This document shows, in pieces, positions 1 to 9,614 of a DNA stretch of 64,000 nucleotides. Within the stretch, counting starts at the first letter, position 1; the number at the start of each line of letters is the position of its first letter. Source of the stretch: Patiria pectinifera (taxonomy: Eukaryota > Echinodermata > Asteroidea > Valvatida > Asterinidae); the NCBI GenBank assembly GCA_029964075.1, contig CM057149.1, positions 4,660,465 to 4,724,464 on the forward strand. Direction: 5' to 3'. The notes below the pieces were generated by a model. The model worked only from the letters and a program-made list of their open reading frames with translations. It had not been told where the DNA came from and searched no databases. Both the position numbers and the translations under genes were made by a program.

Positions 1-106
1 GTGAAATATTGTTGGAAGAGGGACTGTGGTGATGTCTATCAGATGAGAAAACAAAGGGTCATGTTCTGTGTTACCCAATTGCCAATATACATAAAACATA
101 TTCTTT

Positions 107-321
107 AACTCTAAAATATCTTGGGTCAGATTGACCCAGAATCTGAATCCAAATTTGCTCAGTCCTTTTCTGGGTAAAAAAAATACACATTTCAGTCAAA
201 ATGACCGAGAAACATGTCTTTTTTTACTCCAAAGGGGCCATTTATGACTCCAAAAGAGGTCAATTTTTGACCCAGAAAAGGACTGAGCAGACTGAGTCTG
301 ACCTAGGAGTTTCTAGAGTGT
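107..321. mobile_element. Short inverted-repeat element (MITE-like)
   Basis: The two ends are imperfect inverted copies. The left end reads AACTCTAAAATATCTTGGG and the right end, reverse-complemented, begins ACACTCTAGAAACTCC. The interior is also palindromic: a TCAGTCCTTTTCTGGGT segment near 160-176 pairs with ACCCAGAAAAGGACTGA near 270-288. It has no coding capacity. This is the structure of a non-autonomous DNA transposon of about 215 bp. The superfamily and target-site duplication could not be decided. Confidence 0.6.
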
Positions 322-543
322 AGGATGTGACAAGCTAAAGTGCTGTGCAAACGCAAGGCCTCAAACCGGAAAATGTCGGTTTTTAGCATACATACATGTA
401 CATAACATTGGCAAACTTTGAGGAAGTGTAAAAAAAACTGCTGCAGATTTTCTGGAGAACTTCTGACATAGTGTTTGTGATGTACTTAACCCCACATGTG
501 TGCATTAAAAAGTAGACCCAGTGTTGAACGAACGAAACTCATT

Positions 544-1035
544 TTACAGCCGGTTTTTGAGTTTCAGCTGATGGCCTATTAGGGTGTCACCCTCGGCCCC
601 GCCTTTATTGTAGTGTTCATGGGATCTTTTTAAGGCTTTATTAAATTGATTTTGAGTCACTTTAAATAAATCTCTGACTCGTTCTTTGTCTAATCGAACG
701 ACATAATAAAAACACGCGGCTATTAATGATCGTTTAACACATCCATTTCCCCTCAATGTTTTGTAAATAACGAGCTCGTTATATTTATTGATCTTTTCTT
801 AGACGTCTTCTGCGTCTTGCTCTGGAAACACCGATAAATTCAGTTTCTCGAAGTTTTTCTTTTGATTCCTCTTCACAATGGACCAATTGATACATTGTCC
901 TTGAGCATTCTGCCGAAAAATCAAAGTAACGTGAGATTATTTCACCGCAGGTTTCACAAATTAGGAAATCATTCTCGATGATTATATGATGATCGCACTT
1001 ATCCCCAAGTTGCGGCGTCTGAAAGTATTCCTTCT
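544..1035 (-). pseudogene. Broken TFIIB-like gene (zinc ribbon + cyclin-fold piece)
   Basis: Two - strand reading frames lie end to end. The first (about 1035 down to a stop at 785) contains a C-x2-H ... C-x2-C zinc ribbon (CDHH, then CETCGE), as in the N-terminus of TFIIB-type transcription factors, and then a basic arginine-rich stretch. The second (about 800 down to 544) continues in a different frame with GCVKRSLIAACFYYV and NQFNKALKR, which resemble a TFIIB cyclin-fold repeat. A frameshift near 785-800 therefore separates the two halves. No ATG opens the first half; a splice acceptor (CTTTCAG) sits at 1019-1024. The protein is much shorter than cellular TFIIB (about 300 residues), with only part of one cyclin repeat. 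It could be a relic of a divergent TFIIB like those of large DNA viruses or mobile elements, or a decayed cellular paralogue. The family call is from motif recognition only. Confidence 0.5.
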
Positions 1036-1922
1036 ATTTAATAAACTTTAAATAAAATATGATTGCATTTTTAAATAAAGAATTAAATATCACCCTCTGT
1101 TTTTTTATTGAACAGCACCTAACTTTGTATAATTGAAATCAGATCTCTTAGTGCCCGTTAAAAGCGCCCTTTGTTTCTATCGGTACATTAACCCATTATC
1201 ATAAAAAATAAATACCGCCCTCTGTTTATAATTGATATCCCTCACACCCATAAATAGCGCCCTCTGTATAATAAACAAAACTCAGACACAAACAAAATAA
1301 ACTTGAAGAAACAAATTATATTTACAACCATTTATTTATACAAATTTTACTAAGATTTACAAACTATGATAAACTTAAAAACAACAATATCAAAGTCTTT
1401 TTTAAAAGCATTCACGTTGCTAGTCACCACACTTAATAAATCCTACACATAAATAGACTCTGATTGTATTCGGGCCATACTCGAACTAGACTTGAAATCA
1501 AGTCTGTAATGAGTGGTTTTAATCGCGTCCGCCGCGCGCGACTGCCAAGCTCTGTGCCGGGGGTACGACAAACCGCATATGCTGTCCTAGTAGCGGGAAC
1601 GCTACGTACATTTTCGACCCCATGCGTGTGCGATCCCATGCGTGTACTGCATTACAGACTTGAATAACTCGTTGTCAGTTTGTGCACAGGCAATGAGACT
1701 TGCTACCAAAATTGGACGGAGCAGTCTGATTGGTTAAGAATCAAGAAAATATGAATATTCAACAGGCATCTCTTAGCCGATGCGTTTTGGCTTGCACGAC
1801 GCGACGACACACACACACGCACAAACCCCCATACATGTACATGTACACACAACGCCTGGTTATCGCGGCGTCTTCACAAAATATTCTCAATCGCTTCGGA
1901 TTTCCTATCGCCCAAAGTTAAA
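1036..1922. other. Non-coding stretch
   Basis: No convincing exon. It contains three dispersed GC-richer copies of a GCCCTCTGT motif (near 1168, 1218 and 1260), a (CA)n tract near 1808, and ACATGTAC-type palindromes near 1835. The opposed short ORFs at 1433-1667 overlap on both strands and look accidental. The part just upstream of 1923 could act as the promoter and 5' leader of the helicase fragment, but no core element was identified. Confidence 0.4.
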
Positions 1923-2150
1923 ATGGAGGAGTTGGAAGCTGGCACCGAAAAGTACAGAGGTTCCATTGACCATGGGTTGCGAAAACTGGGGATTACCAGT
2001 GCTCTGAAACCCCAACAAACTGAGGCAATCACAAGTTTTCTTGACGGCAACGACACCTTCATGAATCTACCCACCGGGTACGGGAAATCCCTGATATACT
2101 ACATGGGCCAAAAGGAGCTTACGTTTACAGTCGGTGCGCACTTCATTTTT
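1923..2150 (+). CDS. RecQ/DEAD-type helicase, first exon only
   Basis: The frame opens with ATG at 1923 and encodes a basic N-terminal helix, then LKPQQTEAITSFLDG and the Walker A motif PTGYGKSLIY. This is the order found in RecQ-like superfamily 2 helicases: a Q/adenine-binding region (KPQQ), then motif I. Such a protein would unwind DNA using ATP. Only motif I is present; motifs Ia-VI (including a DEAH/DEAD box) were not seen in the following 700 bp. Either this is the first exon of a gene whose remainder is lost, or it is a dispersed fragment. The frame runs on to a stop at 2151-2153, and an upstream splice donor was not pinned down. Multi-copy RecQ-like fragments are common in invertebrate genomes, which fits a relic. 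Confidence 0.55.
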
Positions 2151-2844
2151 TGAAGGGGATTTACAATTATTCGTAACAGTTTCAAGTTCCATAATTACAC
2201 TAAATGTTACTCCTTTTTATTCAAAGACAATTGCAAAAGTACTAATAATATCTACAATGTTATACTCTTTTTTACCGTAATTTTAAAACTAGGACGGCCA
2301 AATCAAATGGAAAAATTCAAATGATCGTGTAATAATTACCCCTATATTTATAATGGATGTTTCTTCGTAAGCCAGATGGGCTACCATTGGCCCGCGCTAT
2401 GGAAATACATGCATATGCATTGCAGTGTCTGCATATATGAATATTCGCTTTAAAACGTGTTAGTCAAGTCGTTAGACACGGACTGACCATGTCTCGCCGC
2501 GCGGTGTACGTGTATGTATGTACATCGTACATGTACATTGTACTGTACATGACTTTTGCATTTGCGTGAACGGTGGTGGCATGGCCGGTATGCGGATTCT
2601 GGCGCTGATGACGGACATAAACCACTATAGTTTAACGACTTGCCATCAAGTCTATACTCGAACCCGAATACAATAAAACCACACCCAAATAGATCATAAC
2701 ACTGATTGTATTCGGGTCATACTCGAACCCGAATACAATAAAAATCACTTGTCATGTAAACAACTTTGACGATTCATATAACGATCAACCTTGTCTAGTT
2801 ATCGTGACAAGCAGTGCCTTTGTACACATTTTGTACCCGACGGG
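2151..2844. repeat. Non-coding stretch with a perfect 13-bp inverted repeat
   Basis: ATTGTATTCGGGT at 2705-2717 is mirrored exactly by ACCCGAATACAAT at 2727-2739 around a 9-nt spacer. A further copy of the right half lies just upstream (about 2658-2675), and a related half-site lies at 1462-1480. The rest is AT-rich with ACATGTAC palindromes near 2510-2550 and no exon. The palindrome could be the terminus of a small element or a binding site. Confidence 0.45.
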
Positions 2845-3528
2845 TTATATACAAAAACCATACCGACTAACGTCATGATACAGCAATGTATAATCAGGTA
2901 GTCTATATGTACTTTGTTTCCAAATACGGGCGATATGTGAGACTTGCAACATAAGTTTAATTTTTTTTCTAATACTGTAAAGTTTGTTAAAAGGTAGTCC
3001 TAATAGCCTGAACAAGGGATAGTCGTTTAATAAATGTGAAATCACACGTAGCTTATTCGCGTAAGACCGTTGGATACCTACATTGTCTTTTAACCACTCT
3101 TCCCAGGATTGTAATCGTCGCACATAAGCATGAATCGCATGAGCAATATGAAGTACTCTTCCGTAGTCTAGATAAAAACGGATTGTGAGGGCTTCAAGTC
3201 GCGTAACTCTATCATAGGCAGCTACAAGATAATTATCGGCTGCCTCCAGGTTTCGTACTTCAGATAATTCACCTAAAGGACAGCGGATTTCCTGAGAATA
3301 GTCTTCTTTTAATTTACCAATTAAATATAGATGCAGATCATTTCCAGTAAGCTTACACGTTGTTTTTTTGTTCGTATCTAATAGAGATCGAATATCCCCT
3401 TTTGGGTTTTTTTTTGGTATTGATAAATCTACGCTAGGACCTTGTTTTTCTAACTCACCAAGAATTGTTACCATTTCTTGATGATACTTTGTATGTGCCC
3501 TTATTTTTCTATCTTGTCCTTGCTCCAT
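2845..3528 (-). CDS. Unrecognised 227-residue protein, intronless
   Basis: A single uninterrupted - strand frame with the first ATG at 3528. The same frame stays open upstream to a TGA near 3733, so the protein may be up to about 295 residues long if an upstream exon or a non-ATG start supplies the beginning. The upstream part is rich in Arg, Pro and Thr and includes a triple heptapeptide repeat. The body has a basic, charged N-terminal half and then a helical region containing YGRVLHIAHAIHAYV, WEEWLKDN and RSYANKLRVISHLL. The pattern WxxWLxxNxG...SYAxKL resembles helix-turn-helix-like segments of phage/mobile-element proteins such as DUF3102-type proteins, but this resemblance is weak. No enzyme motif, signal peptide or membrane helix is visible. 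A long intact frame without introns, next to a TFIIB-like relic, suggests mobile or viral origin. Function unknown. Confidence 0.55.
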   Translation of the reverse strand: MEQGQDRKIRAHTKYHQEMVTILGELEKQGPSVDLSIPKKNPKGDIRSLLDTNKKTTCKLTGNDLHLYLIGKLKEDYSQEIRCPLGELSEVRNLEAADNYLVAAYDRVTRLEALTIRFYLDYGRVLHIAHAIHAYVRRLQSWEEWLKDNVGIQRSYANKLRVISHLLNDYPLFRLLGLPFNKLYSIRKKIKLMLQVSHIARIWKQSTYRLPDYTLLYHDVSRYGFCI

Positions 3529-3591
3529 TGGTGGGTGTATTGCGTTTCTTGGTGGGTGTATTCCGTTTCTTGGTGGGTGTATTGCGTTTCT
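3529..3591. repeat. In-frame 21-bp tandem repeat (3 copies)
   Basis: Three consecutive 21-bp units (3529-3549, 3550-3570, 3571-3591) differ by one base. On the - strand, in the frame of the adjacent ORF, each unit encodes a heptapeptide of the form P-P-R-N-(A/G)-I-H directly before the first ATG. The frame is open through all three, so the repeat may be translated. Confidence 0.75.
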
Positions 3592-4570
3592 TGGTCCATC
3601 TGGGGTCTCGTATCGTCGCTTACCGTCGCTTACCGGTGTGCTTGAAGGTGGTGTGCGGAGGGTGTTGGTTGTTAGATGTTCTGTAGTCCTCTTAGCCAGA
3701 ATTCCTCTTGTCAGAGTTCTTCTTCTTCAGTTCTGCAAAATATGAAAAAAAAAAAATATAAAAATTAGTTTAAGAGTAAAAACCTACTGTATAGTTTATC
3801 ACTCTTTTACTTTAAACTAAAAATCTAGTCAAATCAGTTTACCTTTCAACAGTGAAGTAACTTAATTTCTTGGGTCTGCTTCACAAGCTTGAGCACGTTC
3901 TGTCGATTCTCAGAATAGATTCTAAAAAGGGGTAAACAAAATCAAAAATTCTTATTTCGCACATTTTGATACCGTTGTACAATCTACACATTAGACCTAC
4001 CAACCTTTGAGATCAAAAAACTGTATTCTTAATCTCCAAAAGCTGTATTTTCTTTAAAAACTGCACTTTTCAAAAAAAATGATAACATTCTAATATTCAT
4101 ATGACTTCCAAGTATAATCTAAACTTATTTCATGTTTTATCACATCGCCGCAAAGTGCCAGTTTGATTCTTGAATCATAATTCACGTGCCCACACTGAAT
4201 GTTAAAAAATACACAGCGATCGAACAGAGTTTTATTTTAAACTTGACATAATTTAATAAAACATACCTTTTAACAAAGATAGAGTTGGTAGTTGAGCTGT
4301 CCCCGTATTTGGAAATGAATATATACAGTGTGATGTTGATCGTGGTTTCTTGTATGTACAGTGCTGTGACGTGGCTGCTTTTTCGTCTTTGGAGGCTCGA
4401 TGATAGAAAGATCCGCTTGATAACTGTTTTATTTCACACAATAAAAAAGTATTTGTGTCAATTAACTGAAATATCATGTTCCCCGTCCTTTTTATATTTT
4501 GTAAATGACTGTACAATGAAAAACGATCGACGAGGCCCAATTTCAGGGTTTACAAACCAAATATATTCCA
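3592..4570. other. Mostly non-coding stretch
   Basis: The first 140 bp continue the open - strand frame of the neighbouring ORF (to about 3733). The rest is AT-rich with several poly(T)/poly(A) tracts. A weak overlapping pair of ORFs at 4253-4590 on both strands has no recognisable motif and is not called. Confidence 0.35.
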
Positions 4571-4574
4571 CCAC

Positions 4575-6290
4575 CAAACGTCCCTTTTGAGGGGACAGGG
4601 GTTGGCCAGCCATTTCCATCAATTATTCCATGAATTGTGGCCAACTATTATATATAGCTCCTGTCTCGGACTTGATCTAGCTTCTAGTCCATTCGAATTT
4701 GGGTAAGGCTTCATGTAAGTGATTGAGGGCACTCGGACTTAAGCCTGCAGACAATTAGGATCAGTGCCGCCTTGCCTCTTACACATAGGTCTGTTCACAC
4801 CGTTTTATTCTGAAAGAGATGAGTTCCCGCATTCCCTTCTGTTTTCCTATATTTTTTTTATATTAATTATGTTGATCTTCTATAAATTTACCGGCATCGT
4901 AAATTATTGTTTTACACTGATATTGCACTTTTACTTCTTAAGGAAGAGCTTCGCATTCTTTCTATACATGTTCTTTGTGTGGCTCACAGTATCTTCCGAT
5001 ACACCTCACAGAAAAAAAAAATCACCAGCAGTCAACAAAGATCCTGTGTGGGCCGAGTGTCATTTAGTAGTAGGAGGAGGCGGGTACCAGACATTGCCAG
5101 ACTTTACGACACATGTGGGTAGGGGTACAAGACCGATATTTTTAAAAATATCGTCCCCCTTTTTTGACCCGCAAGGGTAGAGGACATTGGACTAAATCCC
5201 CTTGATAGTGTCTCTGAGTTGTTATAATATAAGTGGAGGGTATGGCGCCAATCTCCCATTATCTCTAGTCTTGAAAATCTCTCTCAGTCTTGCTTTTGTC
5301 TCTTTAACTTTTTAAAGATATTTTTCATTTTTGATCGTGTGTAAAAAAAAAATCTGTATAAATACGACTCGTACAAGACTACTTCAACCTTGACTCTGGG
5401 TGACACTGCACTTCTGCAGTTTAGGCACCTATTCAAATTTAATGGGCCGTGAACTGCTTTTGTCAGTTGGGTTGGCCTGTTTTGATCAAACGCATACGTC
5501 AGAAGCAAACAAAGGTTTCACTAATTTTAGATCCTATGAATGGTTAAGGAATGTGCATACGTCAGCATACGTCAGAAGCAAACAATGGTAGTTAATTTTA
5601 GTTCTTATTATAAAGCCAACAAGCCCTCACATCGGACGGACAGTCGGATTACATGTATATGTATACAGGCTGAGTCATAGAAAAAAAGTCCCTTTGGATA
5701 GGCCTAAGTCCTTGTCTCCCACACTATCAGGAAAGGTTACCGATTTTTCCTCAGCCAAAATTCGATACTGTTATTGACCAGAGTCAGAAACATTTTAACA
5801 AACGTTCAGCCATGCATGAGTAGGGCGTTGATTATGAGGCCGGGCGGAATAGCAAAATAACACTCGGCCCACGCAGGATCTTTGTTGACTGCTGGTGATT
5901 TTGTTTCTGTGAGACGTGGATTGGACGACACTGTCAGCCACACGGAGAACATCTATAGAAAGAATTCGAAGCTCTTCCTAAACAAGTAATAGTGCAATAT
6001 CATTATTATAAACAGCAAACGTACACAGAAGGGAATTCAGGAACTCACCTATTTTGGAATAAAACGGTATGAACAGACTTAAAGGAGGCAAAGTGGTATT
6101 GATCCTGACTGTCCGCAGGCAGAAGTCAGAATGCCCTCGATCATATACATGAGGCCTAACCCAAACTCGATATGACAAGAAGCTAGATCGACTCCGAGAT
6201 AGGCGCTATGTATAATATTTGGCCACAATTAATGGAGTAATTGATGGAAATGGCTCGCAAACCCCTGTCCACCCCTCAAAAAGGGAAGTT
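4575..6290. repeat. Large inverted duplication (arms about 430-500 bp)
   Basis: The left arm (about 4575-5075) is the reverse complement of the right arm (about 5860-6290), with roughly 70-80 % identity by eye. Landmarks: the left arm has TTCACACCGTTTTATTCTGA (4795) and ATCCTGTGTGGGCCGAGTG (5040); the right arm has AATAAAACGGTATGAACAGA (6058) and CACTCGGCCCACGCAGGAT (5862). A further partial copy in the right-arm orientation lies at about 10370-10920. The right arm merges into the first cassette of the tandem array. The spacer (5080-5860) contains a direct repeat around CATACGTCAGAAGCAAACAA (5490 and 5570) and no gene. This explains the long overlapping ORFs in this interval, which are not called. 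Confidence 0.7.
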
Positions 6291-6599
6291 TTGGTAGTGT
6301 GACATTGCCCAAAAAATGCAGGTGCTCTTCTTGACAATTTTTTTTCTTCTTTTATTTTCCAGCTCTGGCAATAGCTGATGTGGCAGGTAAGTTGCCTTCT
6401 GTTCTCTGAATTTTCACTCGAAGTACATGTCCTATTGAAATTGGTACACATACTGCCAAAGTGTACTGTACATGTTTATTTTCATCATTGTGTAAATCAG
6501 GAACTTGGACATCACTGATCATTTCCCATTATATAAATGTACAAAATGTAACAGTTACTCGTGAAATGACAACTTGAACACATATAAAGTCTCAGGAGA

Positions 6600-7860
6600 T
6601 GGTACACGCAGAGTTGTAACCAAGTCATATTTTTTCCAAGTCAAGTCAAGTCTCGGGTCTATTTTTCTCAAGTCAAGTCAAGTCTGAAGTCAATTTTGTT
6701 TTCAAGTCAAGCGAATTTTCGAGTGATTTTTAAAAATATTTTTCAATATTACATGCACAAACTACGAACGGGAAACAGTTCATGTGTTGGACACCGGATT
6801 AAAGATGGGAATGGGGTTTATTAAAGCGTGCATCATGTAATGAGATTTGTAAACAAAAATATCATACTTTTCAAATACACTCTCTCAAACACCTTATTCG
6901 TATTTGAAGAGTCTAAAAATGCATTTTGATGTATTATTTTCAAACTCTTTCCATCATGTTGAATGTTTGAAGGATGTCTGACAAAATGTCTTTCCGCACT
7001 TTTTCGTTTAATGCGTGATGTGAATTCTTTTTTGCTTTTTGGCGGTCGTTTTCCAGTCATTTGGCAACCGTTTTCCAGTCGTTTAAACCCTAAAGTTGCA
7101 TTTAGCACGCTTAAGGTAAACCACTCAAAGTATACACGTACGTGTAGCCTATGGTCTCTATGGAATGACCGCTCTATATCAACAGATGGTACTCGGACTA
7201 CGCATAGCACAAACTTCACCTCGCATGCACGAGGTCGAGTATGATACGTTTTCCATAACACATGCATAAGTGCTAGTCATGTACATGACGTGTGGCAGGC
7301 TCGGGATGCCAAACTATCGCTTGCTGGTTGCTAAGGTCTCTGGTCAGACCGAAGTTCCGGAATTAAAGACAAGGTGGGTACAATTTTGCTTTTTTGTGTC
7401 CTCAATATACATTGGTGTCCTCCATAATTTGCCTTTGTGCCCTCTATCATTTGCCTTGGTACAATTTTCCATTCCTTGGTGCTCTTTGGTACATAAATTT
7501 GAGGAGGTGCGGCAATAGAGGGCGCTGTTGTAGCTTCTGTGTTAATTTGGAGAAGAAGAAAAAGGTTGACGCGCATGATTAAAATCGACGCGCGCGCTGA
7601 CAAGAGAACAAGTACTTTTTTGGGGCCTTATCTGCATTCTTTTCAACCGATTATGCTAGTGCGCAGGAACGCCAAGAGGTTTGTATTTTTTTTTGTAACT
7701 TTCAGAAACGTGTTAATGTCAGCATGTCAAAACTATTTTAGTGAAGTCAAGTCTCAAGTCATTTTTTTCCCAAGTCAAGTCCAGTCTCAAGTCAACAAAA
7801 TAGCAACTCGAGTCTGACTCGAGTCCGAGTCAGCGACTCGAGTCAACGAAACTTGGTATA
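6600..7860. repeat. AGTCAAGTC-rich insertion in cassette 0
   Basis: Both margins are built from short direct repeats of the type CAAGTCAAGTC (6638-6715 on the left, 7740-7800 on the right). The right margin ends in an array of GACTCGAGTC-like palindromes (7806-7846). The interior holds opposed ORFs (6833-7267 and 6963-7244) without recognisable motifs. Its position between two halves of cassette 0 shows it arrived after the cassette formed. It is possibly a composite mobile element; the class is not known. Confidence 0.45.
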
Positions 7861-8047
7861 AGATTGTTTGGGGTTGTCCGGGTACTTTTCACACAGAAGT
7901 GTTATTGGTTAAATGGGTCCGAATCAAGGAAAAACTCACGGAGACGGATCCTACGGTAGTATTCCGTAAGATCTTGGCTGAGTTCAGGCTGGTTATTATT
8001 ATTATTATACATAACGAATCAGGTAGATTGGGAAAGTGAAAGCACTA

Positions 8048-9614
8048 CAGGGTGAGTCCAAAAAGCGTGACCCAAACCCCCCAAAATATATTTCAAATTT
8101 AAAAAAAATATGTAGCGCCAAAATAATAATGACTGGAAAGCCAATTTCATAAGCTTCTTTTAGATGAAAAAAAATACCGAAATTGCTCAATTGTTACGAA
8201 GTCACTTCAAATCCAAGCAGACAACATAACAGACAAAAATCGAAATAAAGGGAAAGGAACACTCAAATGAATGAGGATCGGAATCAAGGAGTTTTTGGAA
8301 ATGAAATTAGAATTATTTTAATTATTTACAATCCACAAATTAACACACATAAACAAGATTAAATAAGCAGATGGGAAAGCAATTAATTATACATTACAAA
8401 TGAAGTAAATCATATCATACGGTTGGCCATTGATGAGAGGGGAGGTACCTCCAGAGGGTGGAACCCTGGACTGCAGTCTGCCGGAAAAGTTCGGAAGTCG
8501 CGAGAGAGAGTTCTTGTCATAACGACTTGCGTCTTGATCGGCGACCTCCGAAACCGGGCGCTTGGTGTGCTGGACGGTACGGGTGTAGACCGGATCAGGG
8601 GTACGATTGTGCTAGCTGACCAGTCGACGAAGTGCCACAGCAGAGGGGCGTGGCACCGGCGGGAACGGCACCAAGACACTGGCCCAAGTCAAGGAGAGCC
8701 ACGTCAGCGGTCAATCTGGCCGTCGTGGTGGTAGAGACCGTGCCCCGTGCAGACGGCAACGGGCAAGGCACGGCCAAGTCAGCGGCCTCAGCAAGCCAGA
8801 CGGTCGGGCAGCATGGCATCGCCGGAGAGCGAGTCCCTTGACCACACCTCAGCAAACTGCAGTTCAGAATCCGAAGAACGGCGAAATTCCAGAGCTTTTA
8901 AGTCCGGCAGGGAATTCCAATGTCCATTCCACTGGTAAGGAATGTGGGTTGGACTCCAGCGCGGGATCAAAAGTTCGTTGCAACAAAAGGGGACTATGCA
9001 GGACGATCGCGGCCATTGGCCTAATTTACATGAAGTTAATTTGCTTAAACCTTAAACAATTTACGAATTCTTAACACAATCCGTTTAAAGAATATTACTA
9101 TATAAACGCAATAACCCTAGAACCTGTCTCGTCCAAAAACAGCAATTTATTGAGAAATTGTATGTTTTGACTGTTTCGAACAACAAAGAAAGTGACACAG
9201 AATACTTGTTTCATCAACTGACTAGAACAGTAGTACATAATATCTTTATCAACAACCCTGGTTAGGCAAACAATATGATTGATAAAATCCACTTGTTTAA
9301 TAGACGGGCCTTCAAAAGGACTTTGTTGAATTTCTTTTAACTTTTAAACTGAGGTTTTATCGCTGGTGATGCTTGAAGACAACTGTGACGACGATTCTTG
9401 AAATCGCATGTTTGGACGAGACAGGTTTTAGGGTCATTGTGTTTAAATGTAATATTTTTCGAACGGATTGAGCAATTTCAGGATTTTTGTCATCAAAAAG
9501 TAGCTTATGAAATTGGCTTACCAGTCATTATTTATTTTGGTGCTACGTATTTTTTTTTTTTGAATATTAAATAAAATTTGTGGGGTTTGGGTTCCGCTTT
9601 TTTGACCCACCCTG
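8048..9614. mobile_element. DNA transposon, TA-flanked, ~165-bp terminal inverted repeats, GC-rich core
   Basis: The ends are CAGGGTGAGTCCAAAAAGCG and its near complement CGCTTTTTTGACCCACCCTG, immediately flanked by TA on both sides (8046-8047 and 9615-9616). Inverted similarity continues for about 165 bp (for example CCAATTTCATAAGCTTC at 8141 against its complement near 9510). The AT-rich arms enclose a distinctly GC-rich interior (about 8430-8900) with overlapping ORFs on both strands but no transposase signature (no DDE/D pattern recognised). It is therefore non-autonomous. A related terminus (ACAGGGTGAGTCATAAGAAA) is seen near 46136. Confidence 0.75.

Noticed and set aside
1433..1667. Opposed ORFs of 67-68 codons
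   Set aside because: They overlap antisense to each other, and no motif or splice context supports either.
8410..8970. Several overlapping ORFs on both strands
   Set aside because: GC-rich core of a transposon with few stops by composition; no motif recognised in any frame.
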